Positions 57,698-64,000 of a stretch of 64,000 nt of DNA are shown here, one piece after another. The notes under the pieces were generated by a model. The model was not told the origin of the DNA. It searched no databases and worked only from the letters and a program-made list of their open reading frames with translations. Each line of letters begins with the position of its first letter. The stretch's first letter is position 1. Source of the stretch: Bacillus tequilensis KCTC 13622 (lineage in GTDB: Bacteria; Bacillota; Bacilli; Bacillales; Bacillaceae); the NCBI RefSeq assembly GCF_000507145.1, contig NZ_AYTO01000031.1:62001-126000 (forward strand), read 5' to 3'. Made by a program: the position numbers and the translations under genes.

Positions 57698-58640
57698 ACG
57701 CTTTTCTCCTTAACAGCATAAACAGGAAAATGCCGCTTCCGATGATTCCGACCATCAGGCCAATCGAGATTTCGTAAGGGAAGATAATAACTCTGCCCAA
57801 TATATCGCAAAACAGCACAAAAACCGCTCCCAACAGCGCCGTGTGCGGCAGGCTGTTCTTTAGATTGTCTCCTCTGTAAATCGATACAATATTCGGAATG
57901 ATTAAACCGAGGAACGGAAGCATACCGACAGTCAAAATCACAAGCGACGTGATCAAGGACACGATAATAAGCCCGATGTTCACAACGCGTTTATACTTCA
58001 GGCCGAGGTTCACAGAAAAGCTTTCCCCCATGCCGGCCAATGTAAATTTATCCGCATACACATAGGCAATGATGACGAGCGGAATACTCAGATAAAGAAG
58101 CTCGTATCTCCCTTTCACAACTAAAGAGAAGTCTCCCTGAAGCCATGATGACACATTCTGGATCAAGTCATATTTATACGCGATAAATGTCGCGATTGAG
58201 CTGACGATATTCCCGAGCATTAAACCGACAAGCGGTATAAAGATCGTGTCGTTAAACTTGATTCTTTCAAGGATTTTCATAAACAGAACATTTCCTGCAA
58301 GGGCAAAAACAAACGCAACCAGCATTTTGATTAAAGGACTTGCAGATGTAAACAGCAGCAGGGAAATTAAAATACCGAGCCGAGCCCAATCCATCGTGCC
58401 CGCCGTTGTCGGTGATACGAATTTGTTTCTGCTGATTTGCTGCATAATTAATCCGCAGATGCTCATGCTCAGTCCCGCGATGACAATGCTGATCAATCGC
58501 GGCAAACGGCTGGCAAACAGCGTTGACGCTTCTTGTTTGCTTAAATCGAAGAGATCAAGCGGCGACAGATCTTCTACGCCGATAAATACAGATGTGACCG
58601 CTAATATAATAAGTAGAATAAATAAGTAACGTAGCTTCAT
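57690..58640 (-). CDS. yclN: YclN, siderophore permease subunit
   Basis: A 316-residue FecCD-type permease and first gene of yclNOPQ. RLPRLISIVIAGLSMSICGLIMQ is the classic N-terminal motif, and GMLPFLGLIIPNIV the later one. The operon is read from a Fur-controlled promoter upstream (Fur box 58722-58736). Confidence 0.95.
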   Translation of the reverse strand: MKLRYLFILLIILAVTSVFIGVEDLSPLDLFDLSKQEASTLFASRLPRLISIVIAGLSMSICGLIMQQISRNKFVSPTTAGTMDWARLGILISLLLFTSASPLIKMLVAFVFALAGNVLFMKILERIKFNDTIFIPLVGLMLGNIVSSIATFIAYKYDLIQNVSSWLQGDFSLVVKGRYELLYLSIPLVIIAYVYADKFTLAGMGESFSVNLGLKYKRVVNIGLIIVSLITSLVILTVGMLPFLGLIIPNIVSIYRGDNLKNSLPHTALLGAVFVLFCDILGRVIIFPYEISIGLMVGIIGSGIFLFMLLRRKAYA

Positions 58641-58721
58641 GCTGCCTCCTTACATCCTTACAGCAAAAAGAACGTATCTCCTACTCCGCAAGGACTCAAA
58701 ACAATATGGCCATATAGTAAT

Positions 58722-58736
58722 TGATTATCATTATCA
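58722..58736. promoter_or_regulatory. Fur box upstream of yclNOPQ
   Basis: TGATTATCATTATCA differs by one base from the B. subtilis 7-1-7 Fur consensus TGATAATNATTATCA, 82 bases before yclN. It explains iron-limitation induction of the importer. The rest of the 58641-59025 gap is AT-rich and holds the divergent promoters; I see no gene in it. Confidence 0.88.
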
Positions 58737-59025
58737 TTTACATATTACCATTTTTCTATTGTTAGTCAATATTCTTTCAAAATATTAACCTAGTCATGTA
58801 TTCAATTTTACTAATCATTCTAACCATTTTCCATCTCAAATCGTTAGGCCGTTTACCATATTTTTCTTCAGCGCGCATGTAGACGGTGAGTTTACCTGAC
58901 ATTGTTCCTTGTGGAAAATACAAATGTTCGTTACAGAAAGAAATTACCCCTTGATTTACAGAACTGAAAGAGAGATAATAAATACTAAATTTGTGTGAAA
59001 ATTTTAAACATTAGGAGATGTAAAC

Positions 59026-60390
59026 ATGAAGGTCGTTAAATTCGGAGGCAGCTCACTCGCATCAGGCGCCCAGCTTGAAAAGGTGTTTCACATCGTCACC
59101 TCAGACCCGGCACGGAAGGCTGTAGTCGTTTCAGCTCCGGGAAAACGCTATGCCGAGGATACGAAAGTGACTGATCTTTTAATCGCATGTGCTGAACAAT
59201 ATTTGGCATCTGGCAGCGCCCCTGAACTGACGGAAGCTGTTGTGGAACGGTACGCCCTCATCGCAAATGAGCTTCAGCTGGGGCAAAGCATTATCGACAA
59301 AATCCGGGATGATCTGTTTACGCTTTTAGAAGGAGATAAAAGCAGTCCCGAGCAGTATCTTGACGCCGTCAAAGCCAGCGGGGAAGATAACAACGCTAAG
59401 CTCATCGCCGCCTATTTCCGCCACAAAGGCGTCAAAGCGGAATATGTAAACCCTAAGGATGCCGGCCTTTTTGTGACAAATGAACCCGGCAACGCGCAAG
59501 TTCTTCCTGAATCCTATCAAAACCTCTATCGTCTTCGGGAACGTGACGGCCTTATCATTTTTCCCGGTTTTTTCGGATTCAGCGAGGCTGGCGATGTGAT
59601 TACATTCTCACGGAGCGGTTCTGATATTACCGGTTCTATTCTCGCCAACGGGCTTCAAGCAGATTTGTATGAAAACTTTACAGATGTGGACGCTGTATAC
59701 TCAGTCAATCCGTCCTTCGTTGAAAATCCTAAGGAAATCAGCGAGCTGACATACAGGGAGATGCGGGAGCTGTCCTACGCGGGCTTTTCAGTGTTTCATG
59801 ATGAAGCGCTCATTCCGGCATTCAGAGCGGGGATACCCGTCCAAATCAAAAATACGAATAATCCGTCAGCACAAGGCACCCGTGTCGTCAGCAAACGGGA
59901 TAACACAAACGGGCCTGTCGTCGGGATTGCCAGCGATACCGGTTTTTGCAGCATTTATATCAGCAAGTATTTAATGAACAGAGAAATCGGATTTGGCCGC
60001 AAAGCCCTTCAAATCTTGGAGGAGCACGGTTTGACGTATGAGCATGTTCCATCGGGAATTGATGACATGACCATCATCTTGCGGGAGGGCCAAATGGATG
60101 CCGCCGCTGAACGCAGCGTGATCAAACAGATCGAAGAGGATCTGCACGCCGACGAAGTGATTGTTGAGCATCATCTCGCCCTGATTATGGTTGTAGGAGA
60201 AGCGATGCGCCACAATGTCGGCACAACGGCGAGAGCCGCCAAAGCATTATCAGAGGCAAAAGTGAATATCGAAATGATCAACCAGGGATCTTCTGAAGTA
60301 AGCATGATGTTCGGCGTGAAAGAAGCCGAAGAAAGAAAAGCCGTTCAAGCGTTATACCATGAGTTTTTCGCTGGCGTGCTGATCTCTTAA
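59026..60390 (+). CDS. yclM: Aspartokinase III YclM (ThrD)
   Basis: A 454-residue monofunctional aspartokinase: KFGGSSLASGAQ (about 4-15), FGFSEAGDVITFSRSGSDITGS (about 180-200) and two C-terminal ACT domains (about 300-450; VVGEAMRHNVGTTARAAKAL, INQGSSEVSMMFGV). It makes aspartyl phosphate, the entry to lysine, methionine and threonine; the B. subtilis enzyme is the lysine-plus-threonine-sensitive isozyme linked to threonine supply. Start: ATG 8 bases after TAGGAGA. Confidence 0.95.
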   Translation: MKVVKFGGSSLASGAQLEKVFHIVTSDPARKAVVVSAPGKRYAEDTKVTDLLIACAEQYLASGSAPELTEAVVERYALIANELQLGQSIIDKIRDDLFTLLEGDKSSPEQYLDAVKASGEDNNAKLIAAYFRHKGVKAEYVNPKDAGLFVTNEPGNAQVLPESYQNLYRLRERDGLIIFPGFFGFSEAGDVITFSRSGSDITGSILANGLQADLYENFTDVDAVYSVNPSFVENPKEISELTYREMRELSYAGFSVFHDEALIPAFRAGIPVQIKNTNNPSAQGTRVVSKRDNTNGPVVGIASDTGFCSIYISKYLMNREIGFGRKALQILEEHGLTYEHVPSGIDDMTIILREGQMDAAAERSVIKQIEEDLHADEVIVEHHLALIMVVGEAMRHNVGTTARAAKALSEAKVNIEMINQGSSEVSMMFGVKEAEERKAVQALYHEFFAGVLIS

Positions 60391-60449
60391 TATACATAAA
60401 TAGCGGGCGCTGCTGTTTGTTGATGCTAACGCTGATCATCTCTGCGGGA

Positions 60450-60486
60450 CGCCGTAAGACAATGTAGTTGTCTTGCGGTGTTTTTT
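60450..60486 (+). terminator. yclM terminator
   Basis: CGCCGTAAGACAA / TTGTCTTGCGGTG arms followed by TTTTTT. Confidence 0.85.
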
Positions 60487-60536
60487 AGTTGTTTTCATTA
60501 TTTATCAAATGAACCCTGTCCGCCGGAGATTTGCTG

Positions 60537-60545
60537 CATAAAATA
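60537..60545 (+). promoter_or_regulatory. Possible sigma-K -10 element
   Basis: CATAAAATA fits the late mother-cell -10 pattern CATANNNTA, 27 bases before the small peptide gene. I could not place a convincing -35 at the usual distance. Confidence 0.35.
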
Positions 60546-60572
60546 AAGCAATCTCACAAGGAGGTGCGTAAG

Positions 60573-60665
60573 ATGTCAGGTGGTTATGGAAGTTCTTTCG
60601 CTTTAATTGTTGTGTTGTTTATCCTCTTGGTTATTGTGGGAACTGCATTTGTAGGAGGCTACTAA
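60573..60665 (+). CDS. yczN: YjcZ-family small sporulation peptide
   Basis: A 30-residue peptide, MSGGYGSS followed by one hydrophobic helix (FALIVVLFILLVIVGTAFV) and GGY. This Gly/Tyr-framed single-helix pattern is that of the YjcZ/TIGR01732 family of tiny Bacillus sporulation proteins. AAGGAGGTG precedes the ATG. It has its own terminator. Two such genes (yczM and yczN) are known at this place in 168; I find only one here, so the symbol could also be yczM. Confidence 0.8.
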   Translation: MSGGYGSSFALIVVLFILLVIVGTAFVGGY

Positions 60666-60689
60666 ATAAAGTAATCTCCATGTAGACGG

Positions 60690-60728
60690 CGCCGTAAGAG
60701 CCCCTTTGTCTTACGGCGTTTTTTTTCT
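60690..60728 (+). terminator. Terminator of the YjcZ-like gene
   Basis: CGCCGTAAGA / TCTTACGGCG perfect arms followed by T8; its stem repeats part of the yclM terminator 240 bases upstream. Confidence 0.85.
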
Positions 60729-60730
60729 TT

Positions 60731-60760
60731 TAAAAAACCCTTCTCTAAAATGAGAAGGGC
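60731..60760 (-). terminator. rapC-phrC terminator
   Basis: CCCTTCTC / GAGAAGGG arms followed on the minus strand by TTTTTTA, directly after phrC. Confidence 0.85.
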
Positions 60761-60766
60761 TGGTTC

Positions 60767-60889
60767 TTACGTCATTCCTCTTTCTGTTACATGAAAGTCG
60801 AGTGCTTCGGCGTTAGCGGAAACACCTGCCGCTGTAAGAATCGCGGCGGCGGCAAAACAAATAACAAACAACTTAGATTTCAACTTCAT
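60767..60889 (-). CDS. phrC: Competence and sporulation factor precursor PhrC
   Basis: A 40-residue Phr pre-peptide: MKLKSKLF, a hydrophobic export signal (VICFAAAAILTAAGVSANA), then EALDFHVT and the C-terminal pentapeptide ERGMT, which is mature CSF. CSF re-enters through Opp and inhibits RapC, freeing ComA. The mature signal is identical to that of B. subtilis 168, as recalled; only signal-part residues differ. ACAAAGGAG lies upstream, and its start overlaps the rapC end by 17 bases. Confidence 0.97.
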   Translation of the reverse strand: MKLKSKLFVICFAAAAILTAAGVSANAEALDFHVTERGMT

Positions 60890-62021
60890 ATAAACCTTCA
60901 CTCCTTTGTATTTGTTTTCTTGCCTCTTCAACTTTTAGAAAGTAGGAAGCAGACAGTTTGAACCAATTTTGTTCATAGTAATATTTTGCTACTTCTAGGG
61001 CTAAATCCTCTATATCAGCATACATATTTTTATTTTTAAGGTATTGAAAACATTGTTCGATTCCTTCTTCATCGGGCTTTTCCTGATATAGGGATTGCAA
61101 AAACTCGAATTTTACCGCATAGTCTGCATCATCTGTTTCTTTAGCATATTCATAGCCCCGCTTGTGATATTCCGAACCTTTATCACGTTTTCCCTGTTTA
61201 TAATAAATCAAGGTGATTAAAAAATATGCTTGCGGCAGAGAATTGATGATCCTGCTGCGTTCAAACGTGGAAACCGCTTTTTCAAAGTAATCAATGGCAG
61301 GGTTCAGCAGCTCTTGATTGTAATAGCATAATCCAAGATTGTAGTATGCTCTTCCGACCAGCTGGGCTTTTTGTTCTGCTTGGGCCATATCGAGCGCCAA
61401 TTTGAAATGGCGTGCGGCTTGTTCGAAATTTCTTTCATCCATCAGGTTGACCCCGAACACGAAATGGCATTGAATGATTCTCACATTATAGGTTTCCTGC
61501 TCTATATAAATTTCATAGGCGTTTTTTATATGAATCAACGAAAAATACGTTTGCTTCATATAATAATAAGCTTCCGCGATTTTAAAATAGAATTCAGCCC
61601 GTTCAATATGGTCTGCGACGAAGGAAAGCTTTTTCTCCGCCTGTTTATAATAGGTAATGGCAGAAATAAATTCCCGCTTATCAAACTCATACATCCCGCG
61701 AAAAAAATTCACGTAATAGTCGAGCAGCCCTTTGAGATCTGCCTGGTTGCTGTCGATGTTTCTGGATAATTCGGACAGGCTTGGCTGGTCCTCGATATTT
61801 AATTTCTCTAACGGCTCTAGATAATCAAGCATAAGCTGGTGGCGGAATTCCATTAGTGAATAATAGAGCAGCAAGTTGGAATCGTGCTGCATGTGTTTCA
61901 GTTCCTGCTGGATTTCAGCTTTTAGCACTTCGGCATCCGGCACGCTGAATGTGCGGATGTATTTGTACCACTCGTTAATTTTTTGACCGACTGCTGAAGA
62001 AGGAATTACCCCGCTCTTCAT
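60873..62021 (-). CDS. rapC: Response-regulator aspartate phosphatase RapC
   Basis: A 382-residue Rap protein: an N-terminal three-helix bundle (about 1-70) and six or seven tetratricopeptide repeats (about 100-375; for example GRAYYNLGLCYYNQELLNPAIDYFEKAV). In B. subtilis RapC blocks DNA binding by ComA and is inhibited by the PhrC pentapeptide. I chose the ATG at 62021, with AGAGGGTGAAGG before it; the 7 codons further upstream are part of the leader. The ComA-like box upstream indicates feedback control. Confidence 0.96.
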   Translation of the reverse strand: MKSGVIPSSAVGQKINEWYKYIRTFSVPDAEVLKAEIQQELKHMQHDSNLLLYYSLMEFRHQLMLDYLEPLEKLNIEDQPSLSELSRNIDSNQADLKGLLDYYVNFFRGMYEFDKREFISAITYYKQAEKKLSFVADHIERAEFYFKIAEAYYYMKQTYFSLIHIKNAYEIYIEQETYNVRIIQCHFVFGVNLMDERNFEQAARHFKLALDMAQAEQKAQLVGRAYYNLGLCYYNQELLNPAIDYFEKAVSTFERSRIINSLPQAYFLITLIYYKQGKRDKGSEYHKRGYEYAKETDDADYAVKFEFLQSLYQEKPDEEGIEQCFQYLKNKNMYADIEDLALEVAKYYYEQNWFKLSASYFLKVEEARKQIQRSEGLYEVEI

Positions 62022-62058
62022 TCCTTCACCCTCTCCCATCAAAAACTGTTTATGTCAT

Positions 62059-62124
62059 ATTTTATCATGTTTACAGACCGTTCCGACCCGAAAAACACGC
62101 AATCTTTGTTTCGGGAGCACGCAA
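62059..62124 (-). promoter_or_regulatory. rapC promoter with ComA-like box
   Basis: Minus strand: TTGCGTGCTCCCGAAA (62109-62124) resembles the ComA box TTGCGG-N4-CCGCAA in 9 of 12 defined bases, followed by a poor -35 and TAAAAT (62059-62064). rapC is known to be activated by ComA in 168. Confidence 0.65.
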
Positions 62125-62155
62125 CAAACCGAAGCGGTGTGCAAAAAAGGCCGCT

Positions 62156-62335
62156 TCACCTGGCTTTGCCGCCGCCCTGTGAGTTATTGCTGCTTTCCGT
62201 TAAAGGAAGGCGGATGATGAACTTCGTGCCTTTTCCTTCTTCATTATTGATTCCTACTATGCCCTGATGCATTTCGACGAGCGGCTTGACGATGGAAAGA
62301 CCGAGTCCGTATTCACCGGTTTTGTGTGTCACACT
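62156..62335 (-). pseudogene. yclK: C-terminal remnant of the sensor kinase yclK
   Basis: A 60-codon open tail with stop TGA at 62156-62158 reads KTGEYGLGLSIVKPLVEMHQG and then EGKGTKFIIRLPLTES, the G2 box and last strands of a histidine-kinase HATPase domain. Upstream in the same frame a stop follows within a few codons, and the rest of the kinase and its response regulator are absent. In 168 yclJ-yclK lies between rapC and yclHI, so this is the end of yclK left after a deletion. Confidence 0.82.
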
Positions 62336-62411
62336 TGTTAGTTTTTATTTCATCAACTAGTTCATATTTTTTTCTTGCCTTTGGACTGCTATTAAAGTAT
62401 CCACAAGCACG

Positions 62412-62421
62412 CCCCCCCCCC
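62412..62421. repeat. Homopolymer of ten C at the deletion junction
   Basis: Ten consecutive C (followed by A) lie between the yclK tail and the permease fragment. The segment 62336-62411 just before it is AT-rich and matches nothing I recognise. Such a run may be a repair scar or a sequencing/assembly weak point. Confidence 0.7.
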
Positions 62422-62635
62422 ACAGGCAGTCTTGTCAGTAAAAAACCGATGCGGACAAGGCGGCCGCAAATGGTTCAAGCAGGCCTTTCGATTGAAGGTG
62501 TCATCAGCACATCGTTAGTCGATGATTCAAAAATACAGACGACGCGCGATTACAACACCAGGCGTCGGGAAAAAATGATGTAAGCGTTGGCGATTCGATC
62601 ACGATTGAATCAGCAAATAGAAGGAATATAAAAAA
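62422..62635 (+). pseudogene. Frameshifted fragment of an FtsX-type permease, probably yclI
   Basis: In one frame: MVQAGLSIEGVISTSLVDDS and so on to REKMM, then stop at 62581-62583. If one A is added to the A6 run at about 62572, reading continues as REKNDVSVGDSITIESANRRN, the vGDsiti pattern of MacB/FtsX periplasmic core domains. No start or end of the gene remains. Its place next to the yclK tail suggests yclI, but I could not compare sequences. Confidence 0.5.
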
Positions 62636-62661
62636 GAGCGGAGGCTGCATTCCCCCGCTCA
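62631..62661 (-). terminator. gerK operon terminator
   Basis: GAGCGG / CCGCTC arms with TTTTTT on the minus strand, directly after gerKB. No small D-subunit-like ORF lies between gerKB and this hairpin. Confidence 0.8.
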
Positions 62662-62663
62662 TT

Positions 62664-63788
62664 TTATTGTTGTTTTGTTCCCGGCCCTTTTGCTTTCTCT
62701 CTTCGCTTCTTTTTCCACACAGCCAGAATAAACAGAAAGAGCGGAAACAATACTTGAAAAGGCAAATGTATATACAGCGGCACCACTTTCAGGCCTTCGT
62801 TTAAATGCTCAGAAAAGTTACTCGCGATCGTAATAGAAAGGATTAGGATACCCAATCCCATCGGGTAAGCCAATTGCGAGGGGTTCTTTTCCTTAAAGAG
62901 CGTTGAGGCGCCCACGACAGTGGCATATAAGTAGAGACTGACCTTAAAGAAGCCGCCGATGATCAGCGCCAGCATAAAAAAGACATCGAGCCGGTCTAAA
63001 AATTCTTCGACCTTGATCGTCTGGATCGTACTTAAAAGCGGAAACTGAGACCTGAGTGTGAGGTCAACATCAAGCACGCTGATATTAATCGCCACGGTGA
63101 GCGCCACAATTAACCCGCTTAAGGTTATGGCAATCAACCCCACTTTTTTCACATTTTTTCTGTCATTCAGATTAGGAAAAATCATCACAAATAACACAAC
63201 TTCACCAAACGGAATGTACATCGTCTGCGTGAATACAGAGTGAATGACAGGATAAATGCCGTCTGCTAAAACCGGTTTTAAATGCTGCGGGTCCATAGAA
63301 CCCGAGACAATAATCAGCACGAGGCCGATCGCACCCAATAAATACATGGCTCCGAACAAAAGCTCGGCCGAGCGGGCGAGCACTTCGATTCCTTTTCTGA
63401 CAGTATAAACGCTCACTACCATCAGCATCGCATTGACGATAATAATAGGTGTATCATGGTATGCAAACGTCAGCAGCATTTCTCCAAAGTCACGGAGCAC
63501 CCGCGCGGCAATATAGGCAAAGTACAGGATATACAGAAATGAAAACAGCCAGCTCAGCTTGGTTCCAAGCATATCATCCATATATTCTTTCGGAGAAGAT
63601 TCCGGGTAGCATTGATAAATGCCTTGATACAAACAGAAAAGAAACAAACCGGCTGCACAGCCCAACAGAACTGCTATCCAAGCATCTCTGCCCGCCATCG
63701 TTCCCGGTGTAATCAATAAGGAGCTGCCCAGCTCACAAATGATAATCATAACAAACAGCTGCCTTATGCTGATTCTGGCTTTTTCCAT
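62664..63788 (-). CDS. gerKB: Germinant receptor subunit GerKB
   Basis: A 374-residue GerAB/spore germination permease of the APC superfamily with ten helices, starting ISIRQLFVMIIICELGSSLL. GerKB sits in the spore inner membrane with GerKA and GerKC and is required for germination with asparagine, glucose, fructose and potassium. The B subunit binds the small germinant. It starts 24 bases after the gerKC stop. Confidence 0.94.
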   Translation of the reverse strand: MEKARISIRQLFVMIIICELGSSLLITPGTMAGRDAWIAVLLGCAAGLFLFCLYQGIYQCYPESSPKEYMDDMLGTKLSWLFSFLYILYFAYIAARVLRDFGEMLLTFAYHDTPIIIVNAMLMVVSVYTVRKGIEVLARSAELLFGAMYLLGAIGLVLIIVSGSMDPQHLKPVLADGIYPVIHSVFTQTMYIPFGEVVLFVMIFPNLNDRKNVKKVGLIAITLSGLIVALTVAINISVLDVDLTLRSQFPLLSTIQTIKVEEFLDRLDVFFMLALIIGGFFKVSLYLYATVVGASTLFKEKNPSQLAYPMGLGILILSITIASNFSEHLNEGLKVVPLYIHLPFQVLFPLFLFILAVWKKKRREKAKGPGTKQQ

Positions 63789-63812
63789 CTGCCGTTTCCC
63801 CTTTCTCCTGAC

Positions 63813-64000
63813 CTATTTATCTTTAAGCTGATGTTTGAGCGGATTGTTTCGCAATCCCGTTCTTCTGATATACGTCTCTGCTTTTACATCGACAGGCAGA
63901 TCAGGCAAATACTCTTTGTCCCAAGTGTCCTTCATTTTTTCCCACTGCTTCGGATACTTTCTGTATATCGTGTCACCAAAACCAATAAAGTCAATTTTGT
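63813..64000 (-). CDS. gerKC: Germinant receptor subunit GerKC, C-terminal part
   Basis: The last 62 residues of the GerAC-type lipoprotein: KIDFIGFGDTIYRKYPKQW, EYLPDLPVDVKAETYIRRTG and a basic end HQLKDK, closed by TAG. The FGD-IYRKYPKQW segment and the VxxxxxIRRTG strand are typical of the GerAC C-terminal domain. The start lies beyond the window. It precedes gerKB as in other ger operons. Confidence 0.92.
   Translation of the reverse strand, partial: KIDFIGFGDTIYRKYPKQWEKMKDTWDKEYLPDLPVDVKAETYIRRTGLRNNPLKHQLKDK

Noticed and set aside
62326-62583. 85-codon plus-strand frame taken as an intact gene
   Set aside because: Its first half is the antisense of the yclK tail and AT-rich filler; only the last part resembles a protein, so I treat it as a pseudogene fragment.

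Overview
The window reads as a chromosomal segment of a member of the Bacillus subtilis group, in the orientation opposite to the usual B. subtilis 168 map. From memory of strain 168, gene order and protein sequences follow the known ydaP-ycs-ycn-ycl-gerK neighbourhood closely. The small amino-acid differences, a gene I do not recall from 168 (35802-36410) and a collapsed yclHIJK locus point to a related subspecies or sister species rather than 168. There are no rRNA or tRNA genes, prophages, CRISPR arrays or recognisable insertion sequences.

Layout. 1-5.1 kb: tail of a membrane protein, the sigma-B-type pyruvate oxidase ydaP, a NUDIX hydrolase and the potassium importer kimA under a c-di-AMP (ydaO-type) riboswitch. 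5.1-12.2 kb: ydaJKLMN, five genes that all overlap, encoding an exopolysaccharide machine with a degenerate GGDEF protein. 12.3-21.7 kb: topB, lrpC, ydzA, amj, an odd 41-codon ORF enclosed by an inverted repeat, then the stress genes ydaGFED and the ydaC/ydaB pair. 21.8-30 kb: mtlR, ycsN, pbpC, yczJ/yczI and lipC. 28.7-34.2 kb: the 5-oxoproline operon ycsF-ycsG-ycsI-kipI-kipA-kipR with a strong palindromic operator. 34.2-38.2 kb: ycsE, a small hydrophilic ORF, ycsD, a dienelactone-hydrolase-like gene, sipU and ycsA. 38.3-41.4 kb: mtlA-mtlF-mtlD with MtlR and CcpA sites. 41.5-44.9 kb: ycnL and the copper genes ycnK-ycnJ-ycnI. 44.9-51 kb: spore glucose genes glcU-gdh and GABA catabolism gabT-gabD with gabR. 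51-55 kb: yczG, ycnE-ycnD and ycnC-ycnB. 55-58.7 kb: the siderophore importer yclNOPQ behind a Fur box. 59-64 kb: aspartokinase yclM, a YjcZ-type 30-residue peptide, the quorum pair rapC-phrC, a deletion scar of yclK/yclI, and the gerK germinant receptor genes.

Regulation is unusually legible. MtlR box, cre and promoter coincide at both mtlA and mtlR. Sigma-B promoters precede ydaP and ydaD. A ComA-like box precedes rapC, and palindromes precede ycsF, ycnC and ycnE. The main departures from an ordinary B. subtilis core are the yclK/yclI scar, the inverted-repeat-enclosed small ORF at 16.7 kb and the extra hydrolase at 35.8 kb.
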